Shown here: positions 56,549-64,000 of the stretch, in pieces
Layout: each line of letters opens with the position of its first letter
Position numbering within the stretch: the stretch's first letter is position 1
Origin: Woeseiaceae bacterium
GTDB taxonomy: Bacteria > Pseudomonadota > Gammaproteobacteria > Steroidobacterales > Woeseiaceae
Direction of reading: 5' to 3'
NCBI GenBank assembly: GCA_028277185.1
Contig: JANQGQ010000028.1
Span: 1-64,000, forward strand
DNA length: 64,000 bases
The notes under the pieces: model-generated
What the model was told of the DNA's origin: nothing
Database searches by the model: none
What the model saw: the letters and a program-made list of their open reading frames with translations, nothing else
Program-made: the position numbers and the translations under genes

Positions 56549-57795
56549 GCCGATGCCCCCATGACGGCTCTGAGAGAGTCTGCGAGTTCCTCGATCGCAA
56601 CCGGGCTATGCAAATATGCATCGGCGTCGGGTGCGACCTTGGCGCCTTCCTCGCCGAGCCCCACGATCGCCAACTGCCGAATCTCAGGCTGGCTATGCTG
56701 GAGCGCACGTAGCCATTTTCGCGCACTGGGGCGGTCGCCGGCGAAGCGGTCGCAGATTACTATTGAGACCTTCTGCACGCGGCGCGCGCAGTCAAGCGCA
56801 TCTGATCGATCACGCGCCGAAATCGCCGCATAACCGAGAGCGTCCAGCAGCTCTTGCAACGTCCTTTGAACATCTGCATTGTTCGTGACCACGAGCACTG
56901 TCTCATGCCCAGCCGGTAGTGTGGACAGCGGCATGGTCATGTTGGCCGTCGTATCGGCGTTGCCCGCAGCATAGGGCAGCCAGATCGCCATAGTCGTTCC
57001 AGAGCCCTCTTTGCTGGCGATCTTGAGCGCACCGTTTGCACGCGCCGCAAACCGCTGCACCATCGCCAGGCCCATCCCGTTCCCGCATCCCGATATCTTG
57101 GTGGTGACCAACGGTTCCGTCAGTCGGGCTCGCAAACCGGGAGGTATGCCGGTACCGGTGTCGATGACACTGGAGCGGACATACTTACCCGGCGCCAAAT
57201 CGATCTCCGCAGCCGCCCTGCGATCGAGTTCCACATTTTGGATTCTCACTTCAATCGATCCCGGTTCACGCATTGCATCGTTTGCATTAATCACCAGGTT
57301 GGCGATGGCACTTTCGAATTGCGCGGCACTTGCCGCTACCGTCCACGGTTCGAGACTGTGCCTGACCCTGAAGCTGTGGTTCGAATCGATGCCTCGCCGT
57401 AAGATGGACTCCATGCCCGCGACGTGCCGGGCCGGGCAGATGACGGCGGAGTGATCCTGTGTATCCCTGGCGGAACCCAACAGTTCGCGAATCAAGACAC
57501 TCGCCCGGCTGGCCGTGTTGCGCGCGTCTCGGCATTTCTCCAACAAAACCGGCTCGCCCCGCACCGCTTCGGTCATCAGGTAGAGATTGCCCGAGAGCAC
57601 TGTCAGCATATTGTTGACGTCGTGCAAGGCACCACCGGTCGCCGCCAGCACCGATTCGAGACGGCCAACGCGAGACAGGGCCTCATCCAGAAATTCACCG
57701 TCGCAGGTCGCACACACGCCGGTATCACGCTTGTCGGAGGACTTTCTCGTCCTGCCCGGTAGCAAGTGCTGCATCATTGCATTCTCCGAACTCAA
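56545..57795 (-). CDS. Hybrid histidine kinase with C-terminal receiver
   Basis: A 416-residue soluble kinase with no transmembrane segment. The phosphoacceptor H58 lies in GALHDVNNMLTVLSGNL. The GHKL ATPase has the N-box FESAIANLVINANDAMREPG, the G1 element SVIDTGTGIPPGLRARLTEP and the G2 element GNGMGLAMVQRFAARANGALKIASKEGSGTTMAIWLP. The C-terminal receiver (ETVLVVTNNADVQRTLQELLDALGYAAISARDRSDALDCA) has a phosphosite in IVICDRFAG, but the acidic pair is NN and the usual lysine lies in a HSP sequence, so it is degenerate. There is no sensor domain, so an interacting protein may provide the signal. It overlaps the receiver-EAL gene by 4 bp. Confidence 0.9.
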   Translation of the reverse strand: MSSENAMMQHLLPGRTRKSSDKRDTGVCATCDGEFLDEALSRVGRLESVLAATGGALHDVNNMLTVLSGNLYLMTEAVRGEPVLLEKCRDARNTASRASVLIRELLGSARDTQDHSAVICPARHVAGMESILRRGIDSNHSFRVRHSLEPWTVAASAAQFESAIANLVINANDAMREPGSIEVRIQNVELDRRAAAEIDLAPGKYVRSSVIDTGTGIPPGLRARLTEPLVTTKISGCGNGMGLAMVQRFAARANGALKIASKEGSGTTMAIWLPYAAGNADTTANMTMPLSTLPAGHETVLVVTNNADVQRTLQELLDALGYAAISARDRSDALDCARRVQKVSIVICDRFAGDRPSARKWLRALQHSQPEIRQLAIVGLGEEGAKVAPDADAYLHSPVAIEELADSLRAVMGASA

Positions 57796-58042
57796 TTTAC
57801 GCGCCGCAGGTGGGTGCAGGCGCGCTTGCAGCCGAATACTGAAACGAAAAAGTGCGAGGAACCGGAACTGATCGCCGTTTCCGGCGTAAACACTACGTCA
57901 ACCGAAAGCGACTTAGCGCGGATGCCGCTAGTCTTCGAAATATTCTCAACGTCAGCTGGTTGGCGCTACCCGGCAACGGTGTTGAAGCAAGCATCGGACT
58001 TGCTGCCAGTACTCCCGGCAAAGCCTTTGACAGTGTGTTGCC

Positions 58043-58060
58043 GGAGAGCGATCGCTCTCC
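58043..58060. promoter_or_regulatory. 18-bp perfect palindrome with GCGATCGC core
   Basis: GGAGAGCGATCGCTCTCC is fully self-complementary, 63 bp upstream of the small ORF at 58123 and about 250 bp upstream of the divergent kinase gene. TTGACA lies 11 bp before it (58027-58032), so it could overlap a promoter. The binding protein is unknown. Confidence 0.35.
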
Positions 58061-58122
58061 GTTTGCCGTCCCTCTAACATGCTTGCAGGCGTCTTCTACT
58101 AACGGTGTTTTGGGCAAGCACG

Positions 58123-58437
58123 ATGAGCGAACGTCATGAGCACGGAATACGGATGCTGGAGTCTGCGGTAAGTCGACTACAGCTCGAAGCAACGCCTCAT
58201 GAAGGGCTGTTCGCCGTTTGTGTTCACTATCTTCAGTGGATCGACATCGACAGGGATCTGCCGAACGCCGTCGCCGCCGATTTTCGCCAATGGCGCGCCG
58301 AACTGTTGCCGGAACCGCGGCCCAATGACGGATACGGAACCATACTTTCAACCGTCCGCCAACTCGACGTCAACCGAGCTCGAGAGAAAATTCAAAGCCT
58401 GAAAGGCATTGCATCGGCCTTGCGATCGACAAGATAG
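58123..58437 (+). CDS. Hypothetical small protein
   Basis: A 104-residue protein, starting at the ATG 58123, that I do not recognise. It has no signal peptide or membrane segment. The start is MSERHEHGIRMLESAVSRLQLEATPHEGLFAVCVHYLQWIDIDRDLPNAVAADFRQWRAELL, predicted to be mostly helical. Codon bias matches the neighbours, which supports a real gene. An upstream in-frame start at 58105 is possible. It is on the same strand as the pilus genes, 131 bp upstream, and could be a small regulator or partner, but nothing shows this. Confidence 0.55.
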   Translation: MSERHEHGIRMLESAVSRLQLEATPHEGLFAVCVHYLQWIDIDRDLPNAVAADFRQWRAELLPEPRPNDGYGTILSTVRQLDVNRAREKIQSLKGIASALRSTR

Positions 58438-58456
58438 TCGCCGCGATAGGTCCCGC

Positions 58457-58474
58457 TGTAGGAAAAAGACTACA
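58457..58474. promoter_or_regulatory. GacA/LuxR-type box upstream of the pilin operon
   Basis: TGTAGGAAAAAGACTACA has TGTAG/CTACA arms and the 18-bp spacing of the GacA/UvrY box (TGTAAG-N6-CTTACA). It lies 94 bp upstream of the first pilin ATG. The LuxR-type regulator gene of the same locus (63478 onward) could bind it. This is an inference from pattern and context. Confidence 0.45.
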
Positions 58475-58568
58475 AGAAATCTATTGAGAGCCTGTTCACA
58501 GATCGTTGTGCATAACTCATAGACGATGCGCTCCGTTTGAACGCTACACACAAAACGGAGTAAACACG

Positions 58569-59138
58569 ATGCATCAAAATCAATCTGCAATGAAGCGGAT
58601 CGCTTCGGCCATGGCTGGTCTGTTAATCGGGCTCGGTGTCGCGGGTGCTTTCGCTGTCGATACTGCAATGGCAGCGACCGAGAACGTTAGTGCCGAAGTC
58701 ACTTTCGTCGCTCCGGTCTCCTTGACCGAAGTCAATTCCCTGAAGTTCGGGTTCCTGAGCACTGCGATCGGCAACGGCGAGACCGTCATCGTCGGCACCG
58801 ACGATACCGTCACCGGCACTGGCGCAAGCGATGCTATCGGCGGTACGGCTGAGGCTGCCGAGGTGACGGTCTCGTCCTCGGCGAGCCAGGGACTTTCGAT
58901 ACTGGTAAACAACATCGTAAGCAGCTCGAGTAGTCAATACACGCTCGGCAGTTTTCAGTGCAGCTACAACGCCGCGACCGCAACCGACTGCAGCACAGCC
59001 GCCATCAACGTCACGGCGCCGGGCAGCGGTAGCGACAGCGTGACGCTGCTGATCGGGGCTACGCTGACCGTCAGCAGCGCGTCGTTGACTGCGGGCGCCG
59101 ACAACGGCAGCTTCGACGTCGTCGTCAATTATCAGTAA
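58569..59138 (+). CDS. DUF4402-type pilin subunit A
   Basis: An exported 189-residue subunit for a chaperone-usher-like pilus. The ATG at 58569 follows GGAG. The signal peptide (MAGLLIGLGVAGAFAVDTAMA, after a short N-region) is followed by a beta-rich mature domain with ENVSAEVTFVAPVSLTEVNSLKFGFLSTAIGNGETVIVGTDDTVTGTGASDAIGG and FQCSYNAATATDC, as in DUF4402 proteins. It is the first gene of the plus-strand pilus run; the usher follows. A GacA-like box lies upstream and a perfect 15-bp hairpin lies downstream (59195-59229), suggesting high expression and message stabilisation. Confidence 0.85.
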   Translation: MHQNQSAMKRIASAMAGLLIGLGVAGAFAVDTAMAATENVSAEVTFVAPVSLTEVNSLKFGFLSTAIGNGETVIVGTDDTVTGTGASDAIGGTAEAAEVTVSSSASQGLSILVNNIVSSSSSQYTLGSFQCSYNAATATDCSTAAINVTAPGSGSDSVTLLIGATLTVSSASLTAGADNGSFDVVVNYQ

Positions 59139-59194
59139 CTGGCCTCCGCGAGGCATTGGATGGATACCTCCGTCAGTTCTTTGCGGCGTCACAC

Positions 59195-59229
59195 AGTACG
59201 CGGCGGGTGCGTGACACCCGCCGCGTACT
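59195..59229 (+). promoter_or_regulatory. Stem-loop between pilin A and usher genes
   Basis: AGTACGCGGCGGGTG (59195-59209) and its exact complement (59215-59229) form 15-bp arms around a 5-nt loop. No T-tract follows, so it is not a simple intrinsic terminator. Stem-loops after the major pilin are known to protect upstream message and lower usher expression in other pilus operons. This site is 57 bp after the pilin stop and before the likely usher start. Confidence 0.6.
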
Positions 59230-59255
59230 CATGCCACTCTTCAAGTACCCGGCGC

Positions 59256-61928
59256 GTGAAGCATACTGTCCGAGTATTGGCATATCTACTTCTGAAAACT
59301 GCCGGCATTCTTTTACCGGGCCTGGTTTCTGCTGCCTCGCCGGCTGACGATCCGCGAAACATCTATCTAATGGATCTGGTCGCCGACGGCCATACGCTGG
59401 CAGAGGCTGTCGTCAGTTACGAGTCCGGCGGCCACCATTTTGTCCACTTTGCATCGTTTCTTTCTGCGGTAGAGTTTCCCGTCGAACAGCGTGGACGAGT
59501 ATGGGCCGGCTGGTTTCGCACGGAGGAAACCCGGTTTTCCTGGAACCTCGATGAAGGCACGGTACGAATAGCCGGCGGCAGCGGCAACCAGCCCAGAAAC
59601 GCACGCTGGATCCAGTCTGATGCGAGGGGCTCCACGCGTATCCTGGAGGACCGCCAGTGGCTGGAAACCGGCGAAGGTGTCTTCGTCGTACTGCACGCAC
59701 TGGAACGGTGGTTCGAACTTGAACTGTACGCGGATACACGCGCTCAGGTGATACGGGTCGGCTCCAGCGAACCTCTACCGTTCGAACAGCGCCTTAAGCG
59801 CACGTCGGACCGAAACGGCTATCGTTCCACTACCGCCAGCGCGAATCCCGTCCGGGTGCCCGATCAATATCGCTGGACAACCCTGCCGCTTGTCGATTTG
59901 ACCGTTAACCATCGACTCTGGAACGCCGCAAACGGCGAGACGGACAGCAGTACCGACCTTGCGCTGACGGCGAGCATGGACCTGCTCAAGCACTCAACCG
60001 TGTATTCCGGCAATATCAACGGCGGTCCGCAACGCCTGACGATGAAACGCGGTGCGGCTACGTCGGCTGACACTTTACCCCTGGGAGCGACCCGGTACAT
60101 GTTCGGCGATGTCGTAGCCGCCCCCTCCAGCCTGGTCGGCGGCACGGGTACGGGAGCCGGCTTCCGAATCGAACGTCAGCGTGAGGGACATACCGGCAGC
60201 CTGAATCTGCTGACCATCGCCGGCGATGCGCCGCCTGGCTGGGACACCGAACTGTATCGCAATGGCGTGTTGATCACCTTTAGCACCGTCGGTGGTGACG
60301 GACGCTATGTCTTCCCCGACCAGGAAACGGTTTACGGCGAAAACGTGTTTCTGGTCAGGCTATTCGGTCCTCGAGGCGAAGTCGAGGAACGGCGCCACCT
60401 TCACTGGGGCGGTGGAACCGAGCTGGCCAAGGGCGAGTTCAATTTCAGTCTCGGCCACGTCGATTTCAGCCGCGACTTCCTCGATGGGCCCCGCGACGGA
60501 ATCAACGGTCTCGCCGCGGCACAGATGTCGGACATCCGCTATGCATACGCACTAAGCGACGATCTACAGATCGGCTTGGCCTATACCTCAGCCCGGCTGG
60601 GTTCGCGCGAGGCCAACGGTTCCTTCGAGGATACCGGCTACGGAGCTCTCGATGCACGGATGAACGTAGGCCGTGGGCTGTTATTGACCGAATTCGTCAG
60701 GCAGCAGGCGGACGGCAGCGCCATCAGCGCAAGTTATCTGACGACGCTTGCCGGCCAGAATCTGAGCCTGTCTCATCAGTCCTTCCGTGATTTCGAAAGT
60801 CCTTACACGGTACGTAACGTGAAGCTGCACTCGCAGAATCAACTTAGCCTGGCCGGGCCGATGAGCGTACTCGGCCTCGACAGCTACGCCCTGCGCGTAA
60901 CGCATGAGAACCGCGCCGACGGTCTGCTCGGCTACCGGGTGTTCAACCGCCTCGGTGCCAGCTGGGGGCCGGCGAACGTCAGTCACGATCTCGAATACGT
61001 TTACGTTGAGTCCGGCGACCCGTCGTATCGCGGCTATCTCAGGATCACCGGGAGACGCGGCCAGCTGAACTTCCGGGCTGAGGTGGACTACAACCCGGCG
61101 CGCAGCGAGCCCGTCAACCAGCTCGCCGGTACCGTCAGCTGGGCAATGAGTCGACGAGTGAACACGAGTCTCACGCTCCGCAGAAACATGAACGACGGAC
61201 AAACCTACGTGGAGAGCCGTTCCTCGTTCCGCCTGGGAGGCATGAACCTGTCCCTCGATCTGCACACCGGCGGAGACGACTCATGGTCGGCCGCCATCGG
61301 CTTCAACACCCGCGTTGGCTACGATGCCGACACGGCCGGTTTCTTCAGCGCCGATCGCAGCCTCGCTTACTCCGGGCGCGCAAGGATGCAGCTGTTCCTG
61401 GACCACAACAACAACGGCTCATGGGATAGCGACGAGAGACCACTCCCATGGGCAAGCTACAAGGGACGAACAACGTCGGCGGCCGCTCCCGGTGTACTGT
61501 CACTTACCGGTCTAGCCAGTGAAACGCCTATTACGGTGCACAGCCGGGATCTGCTGTTCGACGATCCGTTCCTGTCAGCTGCCGACGACGTGTATGAACT
61601 GTATACCCATGCCGGCAGCGACTTAGACGTGTACATACCGGTCATCATGACTGGAGACGTCGAAGGCTATCTCTACCCCGGCAGCGGCATGGATCATTCC
61701 GACCTCCGGGGCGTTGCTGTTGCGCTGTACGACTCGGACGGACAGGAGATTGCGACTACCCGCTCTGAATTCGACGGCTACTACTCATTTTCGAGCATCC
61801 CGGCGGGCGAATACTACGTCGTCGTGACTCCCTACACCGACCGGGCGGGCTACCACCTGCAGCGGTTTTCACTTGGCTCGGACGATAACTACCGGATGCT
61901 CGATCCGATCTACCTGTGGAGTCGCTAG
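59256..61928 (+). CDS. Outer-membrane usher-like protein of an alternative chaperone-usher pilus
   Basis: A protein of about 890 residues. I prefer the GTG at 59256, because it gives a good signal peptide (VKHTVRVLAYLLLKTAGILLPGLVSAA) and leaves the stem-loop at 59195-59229 outside the gene. An ATG at 59160 would add 32 residues, including the hairpin. An N-terminal periplasmic domain is followed by a long series of alternating strands, as in a TcfC/CS1-like barrel, with a GGTGTGAGFRIERQREG plug-like section. The C-terminus holds Ig-like and carboxypeptidase-regulatory-type domains (GDVEGYLYPGSG, then EFDGYYSFSSIPAGEYYVVVTPY). It is next to pilin A. The convergent operon supplies chaperone and pilin B. 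I recognise its architecture but not an exact family. Confidence 0.8.
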   Translation: MKHTVRVLAYLLLKTAGILLPGLVSAASPADDPRNIYLMDLVADGHTLAEAVVSYESGGHHFVHFASFLSAVEFPVEQRGRVWAGWFRTEETRFSWNLDEGTVRIAGGSGNQPRNARWIQSDARGSTRILEDRQWLETGEGVFVVLHALERWFELELYADTRAQVIRVGSSEPLPFEQRLKRTSDRNGYRSTTASANPVRVPDQYRWTTLPLVDLTVNHRLWNAANGETDSSTDLALTASMDLLKHSTVYSGNINGGPQRLTMKRGAATSADTLPLGATRYMFGDVVAAPSSLVGGTGTGAGFRIERQREGHTGSLNLLTIAGDAPPGWDTELYRNGVLITFSTVGGDGRYVFPDQETVYGENVFLVRLFGPRGEVEERRHLHWGGGTELAKGEFNFSLGHVDFSRDFLDGPRDGINGLAAAQMSDIRYAYALSDDLQIGLAYTSARLGSREANGSFEDTGYGALDARMNVGRGLLLTEFVRQQADGSAISASYLTTLAGQNLSLSHQSFRDFESPYTVRNVKLHSQNQLSLAGPMSVLGLDSYALRVTHENRADGLLGYRVFNRLGASWGPANVSHDLEYVYVESGDPSYRGYLRITGRRGQLNFRAEVDYNPARSEPVNQLAGTVSWAMSRRVNTSLTLRRNMNDGQTYVESRSSFRLGGMNLSLDLHTGGDDSWSAAIGFNTRVGYDADTAGFFSADRSLAYSGRARMQLFLDHNNNGSWDSDERPLPWASYKGRTTSAAAPGVLSLTGLASETPITVHSRDLLFDDPFLSAADDVYELYTHAGSDLDVYIPVIMTGDVEGYLYPGSGMDHSDLRGVAVALYDSDGQEIATTRSEFDGYYSFSSIPAGEYYVVVTPYTDRAGYHLQRFSLGSDDNYRMLDPIYLWSR

Positions 61929-61943
61929 CGGGAGGCCTGCCTG

Positions 61944-62089
61944 GAACCTGTCTCGAAACGGACCGTAGCCGCGCCGGTAGCGACCTTTTCGCAAGCCCGG
62001 GCGTCGCGATTGCCGCGCGATAGCGCGGGATTGTGGAATGAGCCACCGGCCTGAAAGGTTGCGGCTACGGTCCATTTCGAGGCAGGTTC
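61944..62089. repeat. 146-bp inverted-repeat (MITE/REP-like) element
   Basis: The arms at 61944-61972 and 62061-62089 are 29 bp long and match as inverted repeats at 27 of 29 positions. The interior contains further imperfect complementarity, so the whole element could fold into a long hairpin. It lies exactly between the usher gene and the stop codon of pilin B, and the right arm ends at the first base of that TAG. It has no open frame. It may act as a shared terminator, or be a non-autonomous mobile or REP-type element. Confidence 0.7.
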
Positions 62090-62577
62090 TAGAGATAAGC
62101 GATCGATACGTCCATGCTGACGCTGGCCGTATCGCCGTCGCCGTGCACCGTGCTCGTGCTCACTTCGAGGCCCAATCGGAGCGTCGCCTCGCTGACGCTG
62201 CTGACGCTGATACCCGAGCCATCGCATTGCTGCTGGGCTGCCCCGTTGTACGCGCACGAGACGCTCACCACCGTCAAACCGCCCTGCGTACTGACGTTGT
62301 CCACGACGATGGAGATTGTCTGCGGACTGCTCGTATCGTTGACCCTGAATTCGCCCGCAGCGGCACCGCCAACGTAATCGCCCGCGCTGGACCCGCTCAC
62401 GGTCCCATCGGAATTGAGTACGAACTGACGGCCGCTGCCGCCGCTCAGAATCGTGCCGAAACTCGGTGAGGTGATACGTGTCAGCGTCAGATCTGCTGCA
62501 GCCGGGACGCTTGTCATGAGTAACGCGCAGCTACATAGAAGACACCGTGGGAACGACAAGTGTTGGATTGTTGACAC
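62089..62577 (-). CDS. DUF4402-type pilin subunit B
   Basis: An exported protein of 162 residues. The signal peptide (HLSFPRCLLCSCALLMTSVPAAA) precedes a beta-rich domain with ADLTLTRITSPSFGTILSGGSGRQFVLNSDGTVSGSSAGDYVGGAAAGEFRVND and VVSVSCAYNGAAQQQCDG. This matches pilin A in length, domain type and cysteine pair, so it is a second subunit, perhaps minor or adhesive. It ends the minus-strand operon that begins with the LuxR-type regulator and the chaperone, 9 bp after the chaperone stop. Its TAG abuts the right arm of the repeat element. Confidence 0.8.
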   Translation of the reverse strand: MSTIQHLSFPRCLLCSCALLMTSVPAAADLTLTRITSPSFGTILSGGSGRQFVLNSDGTVSGSSAGDYVGGAAAGEFRVNDTSSPQTISIVVDNVSTQGGLTVVSVSCAYNGAAQQQCDGSGISVSSVSEATLRLGLEVSTSTVHGDGDTASVSMDVSIAYL

Positions 62578-62586
62578 GACGGTTCC

Positions 62587-63468
62587 TCAAGGCGCCAGAT
62601 GGAACGAGGCCAGATCGGACTTCGCGTCTTGCCTATCCGTCGAATAGCTCACCTCGACCTCGTCGTCCGCACCAATATCGTCGGCGTCGACCTCAATACT
62701 GGCGACACGCCGGCGGGCGGACGGATAGATGACAAACGGTATCGGGGCCACCAGCGCTCGACGGGAGCCGTCCGCAGAGGTTCGGATGACGTGCAGATAG
62801 CCTCGGGTCGACAGAAGACCGATACGCCGCACATCAACCGACAGCTCACCGGCTGCGGGATCGAAATGCGCGGATTCGATGACCGCCCGAGGCGCGTCAC
62901 GGCTGTTGCGCCAAATCACCGGTATTGCTATGGCGGACCGCGCGTCGACGGTAACGGCCCGGCGCTCCGACACGATATCGCCGTCCTGCGTTTCCGTCGA
63001 AGCGTCCACATCATCATTGAGCGTCAGCACCTTCAGATGAGAATAGTACTCCCCCTCCGCTACATCCCCTCCGCGCCGCAATGCGATTTTTACGAGCTGG
63101 GTCTCGCCGGGCCTGAGGGTAACCCGCCTCGGCGAATATCGGGTATGCGGCTGCAGCGACCACGGCACTTTGCCTTGTGGCACCGTCAGGCGACCTTCTT
63201 CGGTCATTGCGTAGTCTACCCAGTCGATTGCAAACACCCCCGCCGCATCACCTCGATTGACTATGGTGACCGCCACACTTCGCTGACGCTCGCTCAATTG
63301 GACGAACGTCGGATTAACGAACAACTCCGCATCGGCGAACGCCGGTTGTGCGGGAGAAAGCAGCATCGCACTCAGCAAGGCCGCGAGAACGCGAACCGGC
63401 CGGCGTTCCCCCGTCCTTCCCAGGACCCCTGGTACCCGCAGTCGGCATATCGTAGCTTTGGTTTTCAT
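62587..63468 (-). CDS. Fimbrial/pilus periplasmic chaperone-like protein
   Basis: A 293-residue PapD-like chaperone that would stabilise pilin subunits in the periplasm. A signal peptide (AALLSAMLLSPAQPAFA) follows an Arg-rich N-region. The immunoglobulin-like first domain contains AELFVNPTFVQLSERQRSVAVTIVNRGDAAGVFAIDWVDYAM and YSPRRVTLRPGETQLVKIALRRGG, which match the conserved chaperone pattern. The second domain (SAIAIPVIWRNSRDAPRAVIESAHFD, then IPFVIYPSARRRVASIEV) is less conserved. It sits between the regulator (9-bp gap) and pilin B (9-bp gap) on the minus strand. Confidence 0.8.
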   Translation of the reverse strand: MKTKATICRLRVPGVLGRTGERRPVRVLAALLSAMLLSPAQPAFADAELFVNPTFVQLSERQRSVAVTIVNRGDAAGVFAIDWVDYAMTEEGRLTVPQGKVPWSLQPHTRYSPRRVTLRPGETQLVKIALRRGGDVAEGEYYSHLKVLTLNDDVDASTETQDGDIVSERRAVTVDARSAIAIPVIWRNSRDAPRAVIESAHFDPAAGELSVDVRRIGLLSTRGYLHVIRTSADGSRRALVAPIPFVIYPSARRRVASIEVDADDIGADDEVEVSYSTDRQDAKSDLASFHLAP

Positions 63469-63477
63469 GGATCTTGC

Positions 63478-64000
63478 CTAGTGTTGTGACGTCTCACTGA
63501 CGAGATTGTGTTCGATTGCATATCGGATAATCTCGGCAGAACTGCCCAACTTCAGTTTGCGTTGCAGCCGCGAGCGATACGTGCTGACGGTCTTTACGCT
63601 CAAACCCAGTGCTGGTGCGATAGCGCCTACAGCTCTCCCCGCCCCCATGAGACACAAGACCTCGTATTCCCGATGGGACAACCGCGCGTGATCCGGTGTA
63701 TCGCTATGACGGTCCGATGGATTGTCAGCGGTATCCTCTGCCGAGCCGCGCCGCTCCTCGTGCGCAGTCCTGACCGCGGCAAGCAAGTCGGCCGTGGCAC
63801 TGTCATCCGAAAGGTACCCGCTGGCGCCCATGGTATGAGCTCTGGCCGCGTGGCCCGATTCCGAACGGCCGCCGAGGACGACGACGGATACCTCGGGTCT
63901 GGCAGCACGAATACGCTTGAGCGTGTCGAAAAAGCCCCGGCCCCGGATCGATGTGCTTAGCAGCACTACGTCCAGGGGGAGTTGCCGCGTAAAGCGCAGT
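63478..64000 (-). CDS. LuxR/NarL-type response regulator (partial, N-terminus outside window)
   Basis: The visible part encodes about 174 residues; the first part of the receiver lies beyond the right edge. At the phosphorylation site the sequence reads LDVVLLSTSI, where the usual aspartate of VVLLD is replaced by serine, so the receiver may be phosphorylation-independent. The rest has SVVVLGGRSESGHAARAHTMGASGYLSDDSATADLLAAVRTA, as in receivers, and a LuxR-type helix-turn-helix (RLSHREYEVLCLMGAGRAVGAIAPALGLSVKTVSTYRSRLQRKLKLGSSAEIIRYAIEHNLV). It is the first gene of the minus-strand pilus operon and could bind the GacA-like box at 58457. Confidence 0.85.
   Translation of the reverse strand, partial: LRFTRQLPLDVVLLSTSIRGRGFFDTLKRIRAARPEVSVVVLGGRSESGHAARAHTMGASGYLSDDSATADLLAAVRTAHEERRGSAEDTADNPSDRHSDTPDHARLSHREYEVLCLMGAGRAVGAIAPALGLSVKTVSTYRSRLQRKLKLGSSAEIIRYAIEHNLVSETSQH

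Overview
The window is a 64 kb piece of a GC-rich chromosome from a free-living, envelope-bearing gammaproteobacterium. The evidence is gene order: smc-zipA-ligA, dksA-gluQ, rimP-nusA-infB-rbfA-truB-rpsO-pnp, and a yciB-yciI-bolA group next to yciO-scpA-scpB. ZipA and GluQ-RS are largely gammaproteobacterial. PhaR points to polyhydroxyalkanoate metabolism. A deep-branching marine or soil lineage (Woeseia- or Steroidobacter-like) would fit, but I cannot fix the genus from sequence alone. I saw no rRNA, intact tRNA, CRISPR array, transposase or phage gene.

Layout. 1-4.1 kb: scpB (cut by the window edge), scpA and a YciO-type gene on the minus strand, divergent from yciB, yciI, bolA and a parvulin isomerase on the plus strand. 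4.1-8.9 kb: an accessory island with lower GC. It holds a candidate small RNA, a secreted protein with 40 uninterrupted octapeptide repeats (GIHTGSTQ type), two DUF6502-type paralogues and about 1.1 kb without a convincing gene. 9.0-19.1 kb: ligA, zipA and smc, divergent from a lysine-tailed DksA, gluQ, phaR and a YheT-type hydrolase. 19.1-27.8 kb: a large minus-strand translation and RNA-metabolism operon, with a structured leader before rimP and an RNase III-type hairpin before pnp.

27.8-39.0 kb: metabolic and stress genes. These are an octopine/nopaline dehydrogenase-family enzyme, a CNNM/CorC-like protein, Ada, an SDR enzyme, KatG, a sterol-desaturase-like membrane hydroxylase divergent from a TetR regulator with nested palindromic operators, an EamA transporter, a quinone oxidoreductase and a PagL-type lipid A deacylase.

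39.2-46.7 kb: the most unusual unit. Five minus-strand genes with overlaps or gaps under 10 bp encode an atypical histidine-kinase-like protein, a small protein with an NDT/SLOG-like motif, a large protein with a receiver-like N-terminus, a membrane-tethered solute-binding protein and a fused permease-ATPase. It looks like a signalling module built into a NitT/TauT-type importer. 46.9-53.0 kb: a TetR-controlled RND efflux operon that also carries an ABC transmembrane domain lacking its ATPase. 53.0-58.1 kb: a hypothetical gene, an arylamine N-acetyltransferase and a hybrid kinase overlapping a REC-EAL protein. 58.1-64 kb: a chaperone-usher-like pilus locus with two DUF4402-type subunits, usher, chaperone and a LuxR-type regulator that runs off the window. 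A GacA-like box lies upstream of the first subunit, and a 146-bp inverted-repeat element lies between the convergent halves.
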